Shown: positions 8,791-15,936 of the stretch, piece after piece
Layout of the letters: each line of letters begins with the position of its first letter
Numbering within the stretch: position 1 is the stretch's first letter
Assembly (NCBI RefSeq): GCF_024753245.1
Contig: NZ_JANUGX010000041.1
Span: 1-46,336 of the forward strand
DNA from: Massilia norwichensis
GTDB taxonomy: Bacteria; Pseudomonadota; Gammaproteobacteria; Burkholderiales; Burkholderiaceae_D
Reading direction: 5' to 3'
DNA: 46,336 nucleotides
Program-made: the position numbers and the translations under genes
The notes under the pieces: model-generated
What the model saw: the letters and a program-made list of their open reading frames with translations, nothing else
What the model was told of the DNA's origin: nothing
The model's database searches: none

Positions 8791-9333
8791 TCAGTTGGTC
8801 GTCGTGGTCGGCGCGGCGGGGGTGGTCGGCGCGGCAGGCGTTGCCGGGCTGGCCTGGACGGCAGGCGTGGCTGGTGCCACCGGGGTGTCCGAAGTTTCCG
8901 GGGTCACTGGCGTCGCGGTCGTGGTCGTGGTCGTCGTCGCGGTCGGCGTTGCCGGGGTCGCGGCGGTGGCCGGGGTAGCAGGCGTGACCGGGGTCGCAGC
9001 TTCGGTGGCGGTCGTGGTGTCGGTGGCGGTGTCGCCGTCGGTTTTCACGCTGGCCTTGGGCGCGGTCTTGTGGGCGGTCTTGGTGTGCCTGGTTTTCTTG
9101 GGCTCGGCCTTGGCAGGCTTCACGTCGGAAGATGCTGTTTCCTTGACGTCGGTCCTGGTGGCCTTGGTGTCGGTCTTGGCGACTGCGGCATGCTGGTCCG
9201 CCTTGGTGTCGCTTGCCTTGGCCTTGGTCACTTCGGCAGTGGGTACCAGCACGGCGGTCTTCGGAGCGGGCGCTTGTGCGAATGCAGCGGTGGCGAACAG
9301 GCCGGCGATCACGGTAACGATGGTTTTTTTCAT
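8791..9333 (-). CDS. Exported Ala/Thr/Pro-rich low-complexity protein
   Basis: The 180-residue product starts MKKTIVTVIAGLFATAAFAQ, a signal peptide nearly identical to that of the next gene upstream. Residues about 30-105 are Lys/Ala/Thr/Asp-rich and charged. Residues about 110-178 are almost only Ala, Thr and Pro, with runs such as VTPATPATAATPATPTA and TTTTTTTA, typical of an extended linker-like or wall-spanning segment. The start has GAGGA at a fitting distance. No folded domain is apparent. Low-complexity DNA here is prone to repeat length change. Function unknown. Confidence 0.75.
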   Translation of the reverse strand: MKKTIVTVIAGLFATAAFAQAPAPKTAVLVPTAEVTKAKASDTKADQHAAVAKTDTKATRTDVKETASSDVKPAKAEPKKTRHTKTAHKTAPKASVKTDGDTATDTTTATEAATPVTPATPATAATPATPTATTTTTTTATPVTPETSDTPVAPATPAVQASPATPAAPTTPAAPTTTTN

Positions 9334-9403
9334 GGTGGTGGTCCTCACGGTAAGCTGTCGACAAGCCCGCGTCATGCGGACCTGTCATTCGGGATGAGCG
9401 CGA

Positions 9404-9769
9404 TTACTTGGCCGGGGTGGCGGCAGCGACGGTGGTGTCCTTGTGCTCGGCCTTGTGTTCGGCCTTGGCTGCCTTGTGTTCGGCCTTGGCTTCCTTCACA
9501 TCGGCTTTCGCGGCTTCCTTGGTCGCCTTGGCATCGGCCTTGGCTTCCTTCACCTCGGTCTTGGCTGCAGCTTTGGCTTCCTTGACGTCGGCCTTGGCAG
9601 CGGCTTTGGTTTCTTTCACTTCCGCTTTTGCAGCCTGCTTTTCCTGCTTGGCTTCAGCCTTCGCCACGGCCGGGGTGGTCGCCGTCGGGGTGGTCGTTGC
9701 AGGCGTCTGTGCTGCGAATGCTGCGGTGGCGAACAGGCCGGCGATCAGGGTAGCGATGGTCTTTTGCAT
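9404..9769 (-). CDS. Exported Lys/Ala-rich protein with 11-residue repeats (LEA-like)
   Basis: The 121-residue product has the signal peptide MQKTIATLIAGLFATAAFA and a Thr/Pro linker, then about 80 residues of Ala, Lys, Glu and Asp. Three tandem 11-residue units are plain (AAKAEVKETKA, AAKADVKEAKA, AAKTEVKEAKA), followed by degenerate copies such as DVKEAKAEHKA. The spacing fits an amphipathic helix of the kind seen in group 3 LEA proteins, and also resembles histone H1-like tails. LEA-like stress protection is a hypothesis from composition only. A set of four phased five-base repeats lies 94-127 bases upstream of the start codon. Confidence 0.78.
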   Translation of the reverse strand: MQKTIATLIAGLFATAAFAAQTPATTTPTATTPAVAKAEAKQEKQAAKAEVKETKAAAKADVKEAKAAAKTEVKEAKADAKATKEAAKADVKEAKAEHKAAKAEHKAEHKDTTVAAATPAK

Positions 9770-9862
9770 GATGTGGTCCTCAGTTTTGTCTCGGGGTTGT
9801 CAGTGCACGTTTGCGTGTCACTTGTCCCTGAAACGCGGACCATCGCTGCCCTGTTGACGGGC

Positions 9863-9896
9863 TTTACAAAGGCTTACCGTGCTGACAAATGCTTAC
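9863..9896. promoter_or_regulatory. Four helically phased 5-mer repeats, possible response-regulator site
   Basis: The plus strand reads TTTAC at 9863, CTTAC at 9873, CTGAC at 9882 and CTTAC at 9892, that is, four YTKAC copies spaced 10, 9 and 10 bases. The two larger 15-base halves (9863-9877 and 9882-9896) match at 12 of 15 positions. Direct repeats at one helical turn are typical of OmpR/PhoB-family response regulators. The array sits between the yggL stop and the LEA-like gene start, on the upstream side of the latter. Confidence 0.5.
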
Positions 9897-9919
9897 AACT
9901 CGAGCATGTCGGCGCGGCT

Positions 9920-10294
9920 TCAGAAGCCGTAGCCGTGCCAGGCATCCTTGAAGTCCTTGGCGCGGGCATCGACCACTTCCGGACGGCCGCGCAGCCACTG
10001 CACCACCGCCTCGCGGTCTTCCTCGCCGGGCGAGCCGCGCTCGATGTTGGCGATCACGCCTTCGGTCTCGGTGAACGGCTCCTTGCCGCCAAAACCGCCG
10101 CCCAGCAGGCCGCGCTGCTCGAGGAAGCCGAAGAAATCGTTGATGAAGTCGTGGTAAGGCTCGCCGCGCATCGGGCTGTTGAACTTCAGTTCGATGTCGA
10201 AGCAATGCTCCTTGAACTCGCCGACGCGCTGCTTCTTGCGCTGGCGGGTGTTCAGGCGCCGCATGCGGCTGGTCGATCGTGGATCGCGTTTCAT
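9920..10294 (-). CDS. yggL: YggL family (DUF469) protein
   Basis: The 124-residue protein starts with a basic tail (MKRDPRSTSRMRRLNTRQRKKQR) followed by the YggL core: VGEFKEHCFDIELKF, HDFINDFFGFLEQRGL, and the end region EDREAVVQWLRGRPEV...FKDAWHGYGF. YggL family proteins have been reported to associate with the large ribosomal subunit; I assign by sequence pattern only. An AAGGAG ribosome site precedes the ATG, and the ATG overlaps the stop of the Gfo/Idh/MocA gene (ATGA), so the two are translationally coupled. It is the last gene of the pyrC operon. Confidence 0.88.
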   Translation of the reverse strand: MKRDPRSTSRMRRLNTRQRKKQRVGEFKEHCFDIELKFNSPMRGEPYHDFINDFFGFLEQRGLLGGGFGGKEPFTETEGVIANIERGSPGEEDREAVVQWLRGRPEVVDARAKDFKDAWHGYGF

Positions 10295-11292
10295 GGTTTT
10301 TCTCCTTGTTGATTGTCTGCTTCATAGTGCACGCCGATCTGGCGCCGCACTTCATCCATCACGCCCATCAGGGCCAGCGTGTCCTCGTGGGTCATGCCCG
10401 GGCTCTCGATCAGGCCCGCCTGCCAGCAGCGCTGCGCTTCGATCGCTTCGTGCACATAGCCGTTGCCCAGGAAAGGCGTGGGCACGGTGCGCGAGATGCC
10501 GTCGGCGCGCGCCACCGTCACCGTCTGGGCCCGGTGGAACATGGTGTTCATGCGCACATGCCCCTTTTCGCCGGCGATCGTCAGCTCGCTCGGCAGCCGT
10601 GCACGCAGCGAGCAGCTGCACACCGACATGCCGCCATTGACGTGGCGCAGCACGAAGCCGGTCTGCTCGTCGACGCCGGTCGGGCCGATCTCGGCTTGCG
10701 CCGCTACCGACGCGACGGGTCCGAGCAGCGCCACCGCGATCGACAGCGGATAAATGCCCAGGTCGAGCAGCGCGCCGCCGCCCAGCACCGGGTTGAACAC
10801 GCGATGCTCGTGTCCGAAGTCGGCCTTGAAGCCGAGGTCCGCGATCACCTGCGTGACCTTGCCGATCTCGCCGGAGTCGACCACGCGCCGCACCTCGGCC
10901 AGCGCCGGCATGAAGCGCGTCCACATCGCCTCCATCAGGAACAGCCTTTTCGAACGCGCCAGCTGGACGAGTTCTTCGGCCTCGCTGCGGTTCATGGTAA
11001 AGGGCTTCTCGCACAGCACGCCCTTGCCGGCATTCAGGGCCAGGCGCACGTTGTCGACGTGGGCCGGGTGCGGCGTGCCGACGTAGACCAGGTCGATGTC
11101 GCCGGCCTGCGCCAGCGCCTCATACGAGCCGTAGGCCGTGCCGCCGAATTCGTCGGTGAAGGTCTTCGCACTCTCCAAGCCGCGCGAACCGACGCCGGCC
11201 AGCACGGCGTTCGGGGTGTCCTTCAGCGCGTTGGCGAAGGCCCTGGCGATCTTGCCGGTGCCGAGGATGCCCCAGCGAACCACATCAGTCAT
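10291..11292 (-). CDS. Gfo/Idh/MocA family NAD(P)-dependent oxidoreductase
   Basis: The 333-residue protein has an N-terminal Rossmann fold with the dinucleotide motif GILGTGKIA (8-16) and the family motif CEKPFTMN around residue 95, whose Lys takes part in hydride transfer on cyclic polyols or sugars. A C-terminal alpha/beta domain follows, with the GGGALLDLGIYPLSIA segment common to dimeric dihydrodiol/xylose-dehydrogenase-like members. Its start ATG overlaps the stop of the DUF3025 gene by ATGA, and its own stop overlaps the start of yggL in the same way. The substrate cannot be read from sequence; the pyrimidine and ribosome-linked neighbours do not point to one. Confidence 0.9.
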   Translation of the reverse strand: MTDVVRWGILGTGKIARAFANALKDTPNAVLAGVGSRGLESAKTFTDEFGGTAYGSYEALAQAGDIDLVYVGTPHPAHVDNVRLALNAGKGVLCEKPFTMNRSEAEELVQLARSKRLFLMEAMWTRFMPALAEVRRVVDSGEIGKVTQVIADLGFKADFGHEHRVFNPVLGGGALLDLGIYPLSIAVALLGPVASVAAQAEIGPTGVDEQTGFVLRHVNGGMSVCSCSLRARLPSELTIAGEKGHVRMNTMFHRAQTVTVARADGISRTVPTPFLGNGYVHEAIEAQRCWQAGLIESPGMTHEDTLALMGVMDEVRRQIGVHYEADNQQGEKP

Positions 11293-12122
11293 GCTTTTCC
11301 TCCTTGGGTTACCTGTCTGTCCGCCCGCTTGGGGCGAAATACGGTCTGATCGAGATAGAAAGCCTCGTCCTGCCCGCCCCACCAGCCGGGCACGCCCAGC
11401 ACCGGCAGCGGCGTGAAGGCGGCGGTGTTCAAGCCCTCCACGCAGAGCTGGCCGGCCACCTGCATGTCGATCCAGGCGCGCCGGTCGTCCCACGCCAGGC
11501 CGAACCAGGCGTCCGGCGCGAACAGGACCCGCGTGTGCGCGGTGATCGCCTTGCGCGGCGCCACCAGTTTTTCCATCAGCGCGTGGCCGAACAGCCAGAC
11601 CTCGGCCGTGCTTCCGGCACCGAACAAGGCCCGTTGGACGAACAGCGTGTCGTGCCACTGGTGGGCGCGCAGGCCCTCGACCAGCATGCGGCCGGCGTCG
11701 CCATCACGCACCACCAGCAGTGCGGCGTTCTCGTCGAAGATGGTGGCGGCGTCGCGCGCCGGTCCGCGCGACTTGCCCACGCCCGCGGCAGCGATTTGCG
11801 CCGCCTGCAGCGCGTTCAGCTCGCGCTTGATGAGCGGGAAGGTTTGCCACACCAGGCCATTGAAGAAGTCGTGCAGGTTCTCGCGCGTCGGCACGCAGCC
11901 GCTGGCGCCGATGAATTCCTCGTAGGCGGTGTCCGGCGGCAGGTCGGCCTGGGGCACGAAGCGGATCGGCTGGCCGCGGTGGTTCTGCAGGCCCAGCCTG
12001 GCCGCGTTGGCGTTGAAGGCGTCGATGAAGCCTTCAGTGCCGTTCGCATCCGGCGCCAGGCTGTCGAAGGCCGGGCGCACCGCGTCATACCAGGGCCGCG
12101 CCCAATCGATCTGCGCGAACAT
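11289..12122 (-). CDS. DUF3025 domain-containing protein
   Basis: The 277-residue protein matches the DUF3025 pattern I recognise: an N-terminal FAQIDWARPWYD, the IRFVPQADLP and YEEFIGASGCVPTRENLHDFFNGLVWQTFPLIK core, then FDENAALLVV, LFGHALMEKL and a C-terminal VLGVPGWWGGQDEAFY. Histidine, Asn and Trp residues in the LHDFFNGLVW segment are family hallmarks; no biochemical role is known to me. It begins six bases after the pyrC stop and overlaps the following oxidoreductase gene by four bases. No signal peptide is seen, so a cytoplasmic protein is likely. Confidence 0.88.
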   Translation of the reverse strand: MFAQIDWARPWYDAVRPAFDSLAPDANGTEGFIDAFNANAARLGLQNHRGQPIRFVPQADLPPDTAYEEFIGASGCVPTRENLHDFFNGLVWQTFPLIKRELNALQAAQIAAAGVGKSRGPARDAATIFDENAALLVVRDGDAGRMLVEGLRAHQWHDTLFVQRALFGAGSTAEVWLFGHALMEKLVAPRKAITAHTRVLFAPDAWFGLAWDDRRAWIDMQVAGQLCVEGLNTAAFTPLPVLGVPGWWGGQDEAFYLDQTVFRPKRADRQVTQGGKA

Positions 12123-12128
12123 CCGCGC

Positions 12129-13178
12129 TTACGACATCTTCCAGTGCAGCGGCTGGCCGGCGTCGAGCGGCACCAGCTCGTGCTCGCCCATCGGCACGCT
12201 GGACGGAATCGTCCAGGTCTCGCGCTTGAGGGTCACCGTGCCTTCGTTGACCGGCAGGTCGTAGAAGGCCGGGCCGTTCAGGCTGGCGAAGGCTTCCAGT
12301 TTGTCCAGCGCGCCGGCCTGCTCGAAGGCGGTGGCGTACAGCTCCATCGCGTGCAGGGCCGTGTAGCAGCCGGCGCAGCCGCAGGCGCTTTCCTTGGCGT
12401 GCACCGCGTGCGGCGCCGAGTCGGTGCCGAGGAAGAAGCGCTCGTCGCCGCTGGCGGCGGCGGTCAGCAGCGCCAGGCGGTGTTCTTCGCGCTTGAGCAC
12501 CGGCAGGCAGTAATAGTGCGGATTGATGCCGCCCTTGAAGATCTCGTTGCGGTTGTACAGCAGGTGGTGCGCGGTGATAGTGGCGGCGATCGGGCCTTCG
12601 GCTTCGGCCACGTACTGGGCGGCGTCGCGGGTGGTGATGTGCTCGAACACGATCTTCAGTTCCGGGAAGTCGCGGCGCAGCGGGCGCATCACGCGCTCGA
12701 TGAACACGGCTTCGCGATCGAACAGGTCGATGTCGTGGTTCGTGACTTCGCCGTGCACCAGCAGCGGCATGTCCAGTTCCTGCATCACCTCGAGCGTCTT
12801 GTAGCACTTGCGCAGGTCGGTCACGCCGGCCGCCGAGTTGGTGGTGGCGCCGGCCGGATACAGTTTTACGGCGTGGATGAAGCCGGTGTCCTGGGCGCGG
12901 CGGATTTCGTCCGGGTCCGTGTTGTCGGTCAGGTACAGGGTCATCAGCGGCTCAAACGACATCCCTGCCGGCAGTGCGGCCAGGATGCGGTCGCGGTAGG
13001 CGGCGGCGTCCGCCGCGGTGGTGACCGGCGGCTTCAGGTTCGGCATGACGATGGCGCGGGCGAACTGGCGCGCGGTGTGCGGCAGCACGCTGGCCATGTG
13101 CGCGCCGTCGCGCAGGTGCAGGTGCCAATCGTCGGGGCGGATGAGGGTGATGGTGTCGGGGAATTCGATGATGGACAT
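12129..13178 (-). CDS. pyrC: Dihydroorotase, class II
   Basis: PyrC closes carbamoyl aspartate to dihydroorotate, the third step of pyrimidine synthesis. The 349-residue protein shows the zinc ligands His19 and His21 (DDWHLHLRDG), the carboxylated Lys105 in HAVKLYPAGATTNS, His142 in VHGEVTNHD, His180 in VFEHITT and catalytic Asp253 in GTDSAPH. Length and motifs fit the short bacterial class II enzyme. It heads a minus-strand group with DUF3025, the oxidoreductase and yggL. It is divergent from suyA with 194 bases between the starts. Confidence 0.97.
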   Translation of the reverse strand: MSIIEFPDTITLIRPDDWHLHLRDGAHMASVLPHTARQFARAIVMPNLKPPVTTAADAAAYRDRILAALPAGMSFEPLMTLYLTDNTDPDEIRRAQDTGFIHAVKLYPAGATTNSAAGVTDLRKCYKTLEVMQELDMPLLVHGEVTNHDIDLFDREAVFIERVMRPLRRDFPELKIVFEHITTRDAAQYVAEAEGPIAATITAHHLLYNRNEIFKGGINPHYYCLPVLKREEHRLALLTAAASGDERFFLGTDSAPHAVHAKESACGCAGCYTALHAMELYATAFEQAGALDKLEAFASLNGPAFYDLPVNEGTVTLKRETWTIPSSVPMGEHELVPLDAGQPLHWKMS

Positions 13179-13283
13179 GGCGGCTCTCGGATTGCGAACC
13201 GCGACATTTTACCTTCAGCCCTCGATCCGGACACGCGTCACGCTTCCGCCAGCCGTATATTTCCTTACGGAATCGCGATAATT

Positions 13284-13328
13284 CATATAGATGATATGGT
13301 TGACACGTATGAATTCGCGGCGTAGGAT
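13284..13328 (+). promoter_or_regulatory. suyA promoter with putative operator
   Basis: TTGACA at 13300-13305, a 17-base spacer and TAGGAT at 13323-13328 form a good sigma-70 promoter for suyA, with the start of transcription expected near 13335. Directly upstream, 13284-13298 is an inverted repeat CATAT-AGATG-ATATG. The 22 bases 13284-13305 match 18 of 22 bases of the dctA promoter (18328-18307, minus strand), including the -35 hexamer. An operator that overlaps the -35 box suits repression or class II activation. Confidence 0.7.
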
Positions 13329-13372
13329 GATTTCACGGTCCACATCGAACCGACCGGACAAAGGAGACGAAG

Positions 13373-13654
13373 ATGATTCATTTTGTGGTGCACGAAGAGG
13401 GCGACTCGGTGGGAACGGTCGTGGTCGAGGGCGTCAAATCCGGCGCCTCGCTGAACGGCTGGATCATGGAGCAGGACCAGGTGGTGGAAATGCGCACGGC
13501 CAGCGATATTCCGATCGGCCACAAGATCGCGCTGAAGCCGCTGGCGGTCGGCGACACCGTGTTCAAGTACGGCGTCGACATCGGCAAGGTGGTGGCCCCG
13601 ATCGCGGCCGGCGAACACCTGCACGTCCAGAACGTCAAGACCAAGCGCTGGTAA
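13373..13654 (+). CDS. suyA: (R)-3-sulfolactate sulfo-lyase small subunit (UxaA N-terminal/SAF domain)
   Basis: SuyA and SuyB together split 3-sulfolactate into pyruvate and sulfite. SuyA is a 93-residue SAF-domain protein corresponding to the N-terminal part of altronate/galactarate dehydratases; visible family segments are FVVHEEGDSVGTVVVEG, IPIGHKIALKPL, VFKYGVDIGKVVAPIAAGEH and the C-terminal NVKTKRW. AAAGGAGA precedes the ATG. It is followed after 35 bases by suyB and then by an Ldh2-type dehydrogenase and a TauE-type exporter, the setting known for suyAB. A split altronate-type dehydratase is the alternative, but the large subunit and the sulfite exporter argue for sulfolactate. Confidence 0.88.
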   Translation: MIHFVVHEEGDSVGTVVVEGVKSGASLNGWIMEQDQVVEMRTASDIPIGHKIALKPLAVGDTVFKYGVDIGKVVAPIAAGEHLHVQNVKTKRW

Positions 13655-13689
13655 GCCACCCCACCATTGAACCGAACGGAGACAAGCAA

Positions 13690-14859
13690 ATGATCACCCA
13701 GGACACCACCTTCCTCGGCTACCGCCGCGAAAACGGCCGCGTCGGCGTGCGCAACCACGTCATCGTGCTGCCGGTGGACGACATCTCGAATGCCGCCGCC
13801 GAGGCCGTGGCCAACAACATCAAGGGCACCATGGCCCTGCCGCACCCCTACGGCCGCCTGCAGTTCGGCGCCGACCTGGAGCTGCACTTCCGCACCCTGA
13901 TCGGCACCGGGTCGAATCCGAACGTGGCCGCCGTGGTGGTGATCGGCATCGAGCCGCAGTGGACCCAATTGATCGTCGACGGCATCGCCAAAACCGGCAA
14001 GCCGGTGCAGGGCTTCGCGATCGAGGGCCATGGCGACCACGACACGATCATGCGTGCCTCGAAGGCGGCCCGCGAGCTGGTGCAGTGGGCTTCCGAAAAG
14101 CAGCGCGAAACCTGCGCGATCGGTGAACTGTGGGTGTCGACCAAATGCGGCGAATCGGACACCACCTCCGGCTGCGGCGCCAACCCGACCGTCGGCAACG
14201 CCTTCGACAAGCTGTACGACCTGGGCGCGACCCTGTTGTTCGGCGAGACCTCGGAGCTGACCGGCGGCGAACACCTGGTGGCGGCGCGCTGCACCACGCC
14301 GGACGTGAAGGAAAAGTTCATGACGACCTTCAACAAGTACCAGGACATGATCAACCGCTACAAGACCTCCGACCTGTCGGACTCGCAGCCGACCAAGGGG
14401 AATATTGCCGGCGGCCTGACGACGATCGAGGAAAAAGCGCTCGGCAACATCCAGAAGATCGGCAAGCGCTGCCAGGTGCACGGCGTGCTCGACAAGGCCG
14501 AAGCGCCGACCGGTCCCGGCTTGTGGTTCATGGACTCATCGTCCGCCGCGGCGGAGATGGTGACCCTGTGCGCGGCCGCCGGCTATGCGGTGCACTTCTT
14601 CCCCACCGGCCAGGGTAACGTGATCGGCAACCCGATCGTCCCGGTGATCAAGATTTGCGCGAATCCGAAGACTGTCCGCACCATGGCCGAGCACATCGAC
14701 GTCGACACGTCGGGCTTGCTGCAACGCGAGATCAACATGGACGGCGCCGGTGACAAGCTCCTCGAATGCATGCTGCGCACCGCGAACGGCCGCATGACCG
14801 CGGCGGAAGCGCTGGGACACAGGGAGTTCGTGCTGACGCGCCTGTACGAAAGCGCGTAA
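13690..14859 (+). CDS. suyB: (R)-3-sulfolactate sulfo-lyase large subunit
   Basis: The 389-residue protein belongs to the UxaA/GarD superfamily C-terminal part and looks like SuyB rather than sugar-acid dehydratases: FLGYRRENGRVGVRNHV, DDISNAAAEAVANN, LPHPYGRLQFG, STKCGESDTTSG (about 150-161), GETSELTGGEHLVAARC, PTGPGLWFMDSSSAAAEM (about 273-290) and FFPTGQGNVIGNPIVPVIKI. The reaction, known for Paracoccus SuyAB, releases pyruvate and sulfite and needs iron in this superfamily; several conserved Cys residues (such as in KCGESD) could bind metal. A GGAGA ribosome site is present. The length equals what I recall for SuyB. Function by family knowledge, not tested. Confidence 0.88.
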   Translation: MITQDTTFLGYRRENGRVGVRNHVIVLPVDDISNAAAEAVANNIKGTMALPHPYGRLQFGADLELHFRTLIGTGSNPNVAAVVVIGIEPQWTQLIVDGIAKTGKPVQGFAIEGHGDHDTIMRASKAARELVQWASEKQRETCAIGELWVSTKCGESDTTSGCGANPTVGNAFDKLYDLGATLLFGETSELTGGEHLVAARCTTPDVKEKFMTTFNKYQDMINRYKTSDLSDSQPTKGNIAGGLTTIEEKALGNIQKIGKRCQVHGVLDKAEAPTGPGLWFMDSSSAAAEMVTLCAAAGYAVHFFPTGQGNVIGNPIVPVIKICANPKTVRTMAEHIDVDTSGLLQREINMDGAGDKLLECMLRTANGRMTAAEALGHREFVLTRLYESA

Positions 14860-14931
14860 GGCCCCGTTTGGCCATCGCCGCTGCCGGCAGTGCCGGGAGC
14901 GGCGTTGGCGATTCCGTGATCGCAGCAAGCC

Positions 14932-15927
14932 ATGCCCAGACTAATCCTTCCGGAACTCACCGACCTCGCCGCCGCTGCGCTGTTGCGCGCCGGCGCCAAC
15001 ACCGTCATGGCCGGGGTCACCGCGCGCGCCCTGGTCGCGGCCGAAGCGCAGGGCCTGGCTTCGCACGGCCTGTCGCGCGTGCCGCAATACTGCAGCCACC
15101 TGCGCAACGGCCGCGTCGACGGCAACGCACAGCCGCGCCTCGTGGCCGCACGGCCGGCGGCCCTGCTGGTGGACGCCGGCCATGGACTGGCCTTCCCGGC
15201 CTGCGAGCTGGCGCTGGCGGAAGCGATCCGCGCCGCGCGGTCCAGTGGCGCCGCGTTTGCCGGCGTGACCAACAGCCACCACTTCGGGGCCGCCGCCGTG
15301 CACCTCGAACCGGTAGCCGCCGCCGGCATGGTCGGGCTGGCGTTCGGCAACTCGCCGGCGGCGATGCCGGCCTGGGGCGGCAAGCGTGCGCTGTTCGGCA
15401 CCAATCCGATCGCGGCGATCTTCCCGCGCCGCGCCGCCCCACCGCTGGTGATCGACCTGGCGCTGTCCGAGGCAGCGCGCGGCAAACTGATGGTGGCGGC
15501 TCGCGAAGGCCAGCCGATTCCGGCAGGCTGGGCGCTCGACCGGAACGGCAAGCCCACCACCGATCCGCGCGCCGGCCTGGACGGGATGATGCTGCCGATG
15601 GGCGGCGTCAAGGGGGCGATGCTGGCGCTCGTTGTTGAGCTATTATGTTGTGCGCTGACGGGTGCGGCGTTCGGCTTCGAGGCCGATTCGTTTTTTGCGG
15701 ACGAGGGCAAGCGGCCGCGCATCGGCCAGGCCTTCCTGGTGGTGGACACCGCCGCGCTGGCGGGCCGCGATGTGTTCCATGAGCGGATCGAGACCCTGAT
15801 CGCTGCGATGCTGGCGGACGAAGACGTGCGCCTGCCCGGCGCGCGCAGGCACGGGCTGGCCCGGCTTGCGCAGGAACAGGGCATCGAGGTGTCGGCCGTC
15901 CTGCTCGATCAGTTGGCATCCTTGTAG
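14932..15927 (+). CDS. Ldh2/malate dehydrogenase family oxidoreductase, ComC-like
   Basis: The 331-residue protein is in the malate/L-lactate dehydrogenase (Ldh2) family, whose NAD(P)H fold differs from the Rossmann type. Visible motifs are AEAQGLASHGLSRVPQY (catalytic His area), GVTNSHHFGAAAVH, AFGNSPAAMPAWGGKRALFGTNPIA and MLPMGGVKGAMLALVVELL. ComC, the (R)-sulfolactate dehydrogenase that interconverts sulfolactate and sulfopyruvate, is in this family and is often coded beside suyAB, so this is the likely role. No SlcC-type (S)-sulfolactate dehydrogenase is seen in the window. The gene follows suyB by 72 bases and has only a weak ribosome site. Malate or ureidoglycolate as substrate is not excluded. 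Confidence 0.8.
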   Translation: MPRLILPELTDLAAAALLRAGANTVMAGVTARALVAAEAQGLASHGLSRVPQYCSHLRNGRVDGNAQPRLVAARPAALLVDAGHGLAFPACELALAEAIRAARSSGAAFAGVTNSHHFGAAAVHLEPVAAAGMVGLAFGNSPAAMPAWGGKRALFGTNPIAAIFPRRAAPPLVIDLALSEAARGKLMVAAREGQPIPAGWALDRNGKPTTDPRAGLDGMMLPMGGVKGAMLALVVELLCCALTGAAFGFEADSFFADEGKRPRIGQAFLVVDTAALAGRDVFHERIETLIAAMLADEDVRLPGARRHGLARLAQEQGIEVSAVLLDQLASL

Positions 15928-15936
15928 AAAGGTTCG

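Noticed and set aside
8791..9769. Frame errors or non-coding repeats in the low-complexity genes
   Set aside because: Each has a clear signal peptide, a fitting ribosome site and a continuous frame, so they are kept as genes despite the composition.
11304..13325. A 673-codon plus-strand open frame opposite DUF3025 and pyrC
   Set aside because: Same antisense composition; PyrC motifs are exact on the other strand.
13373..14859. Altronate dehydratase (UxaA) assignment for the two-gene pair
   Set aside because: The split into 93 and 389 residues, the detailed sequence pattern and the TauE-type exporter fit SuyAB better; no hexuronate genes are nearby.
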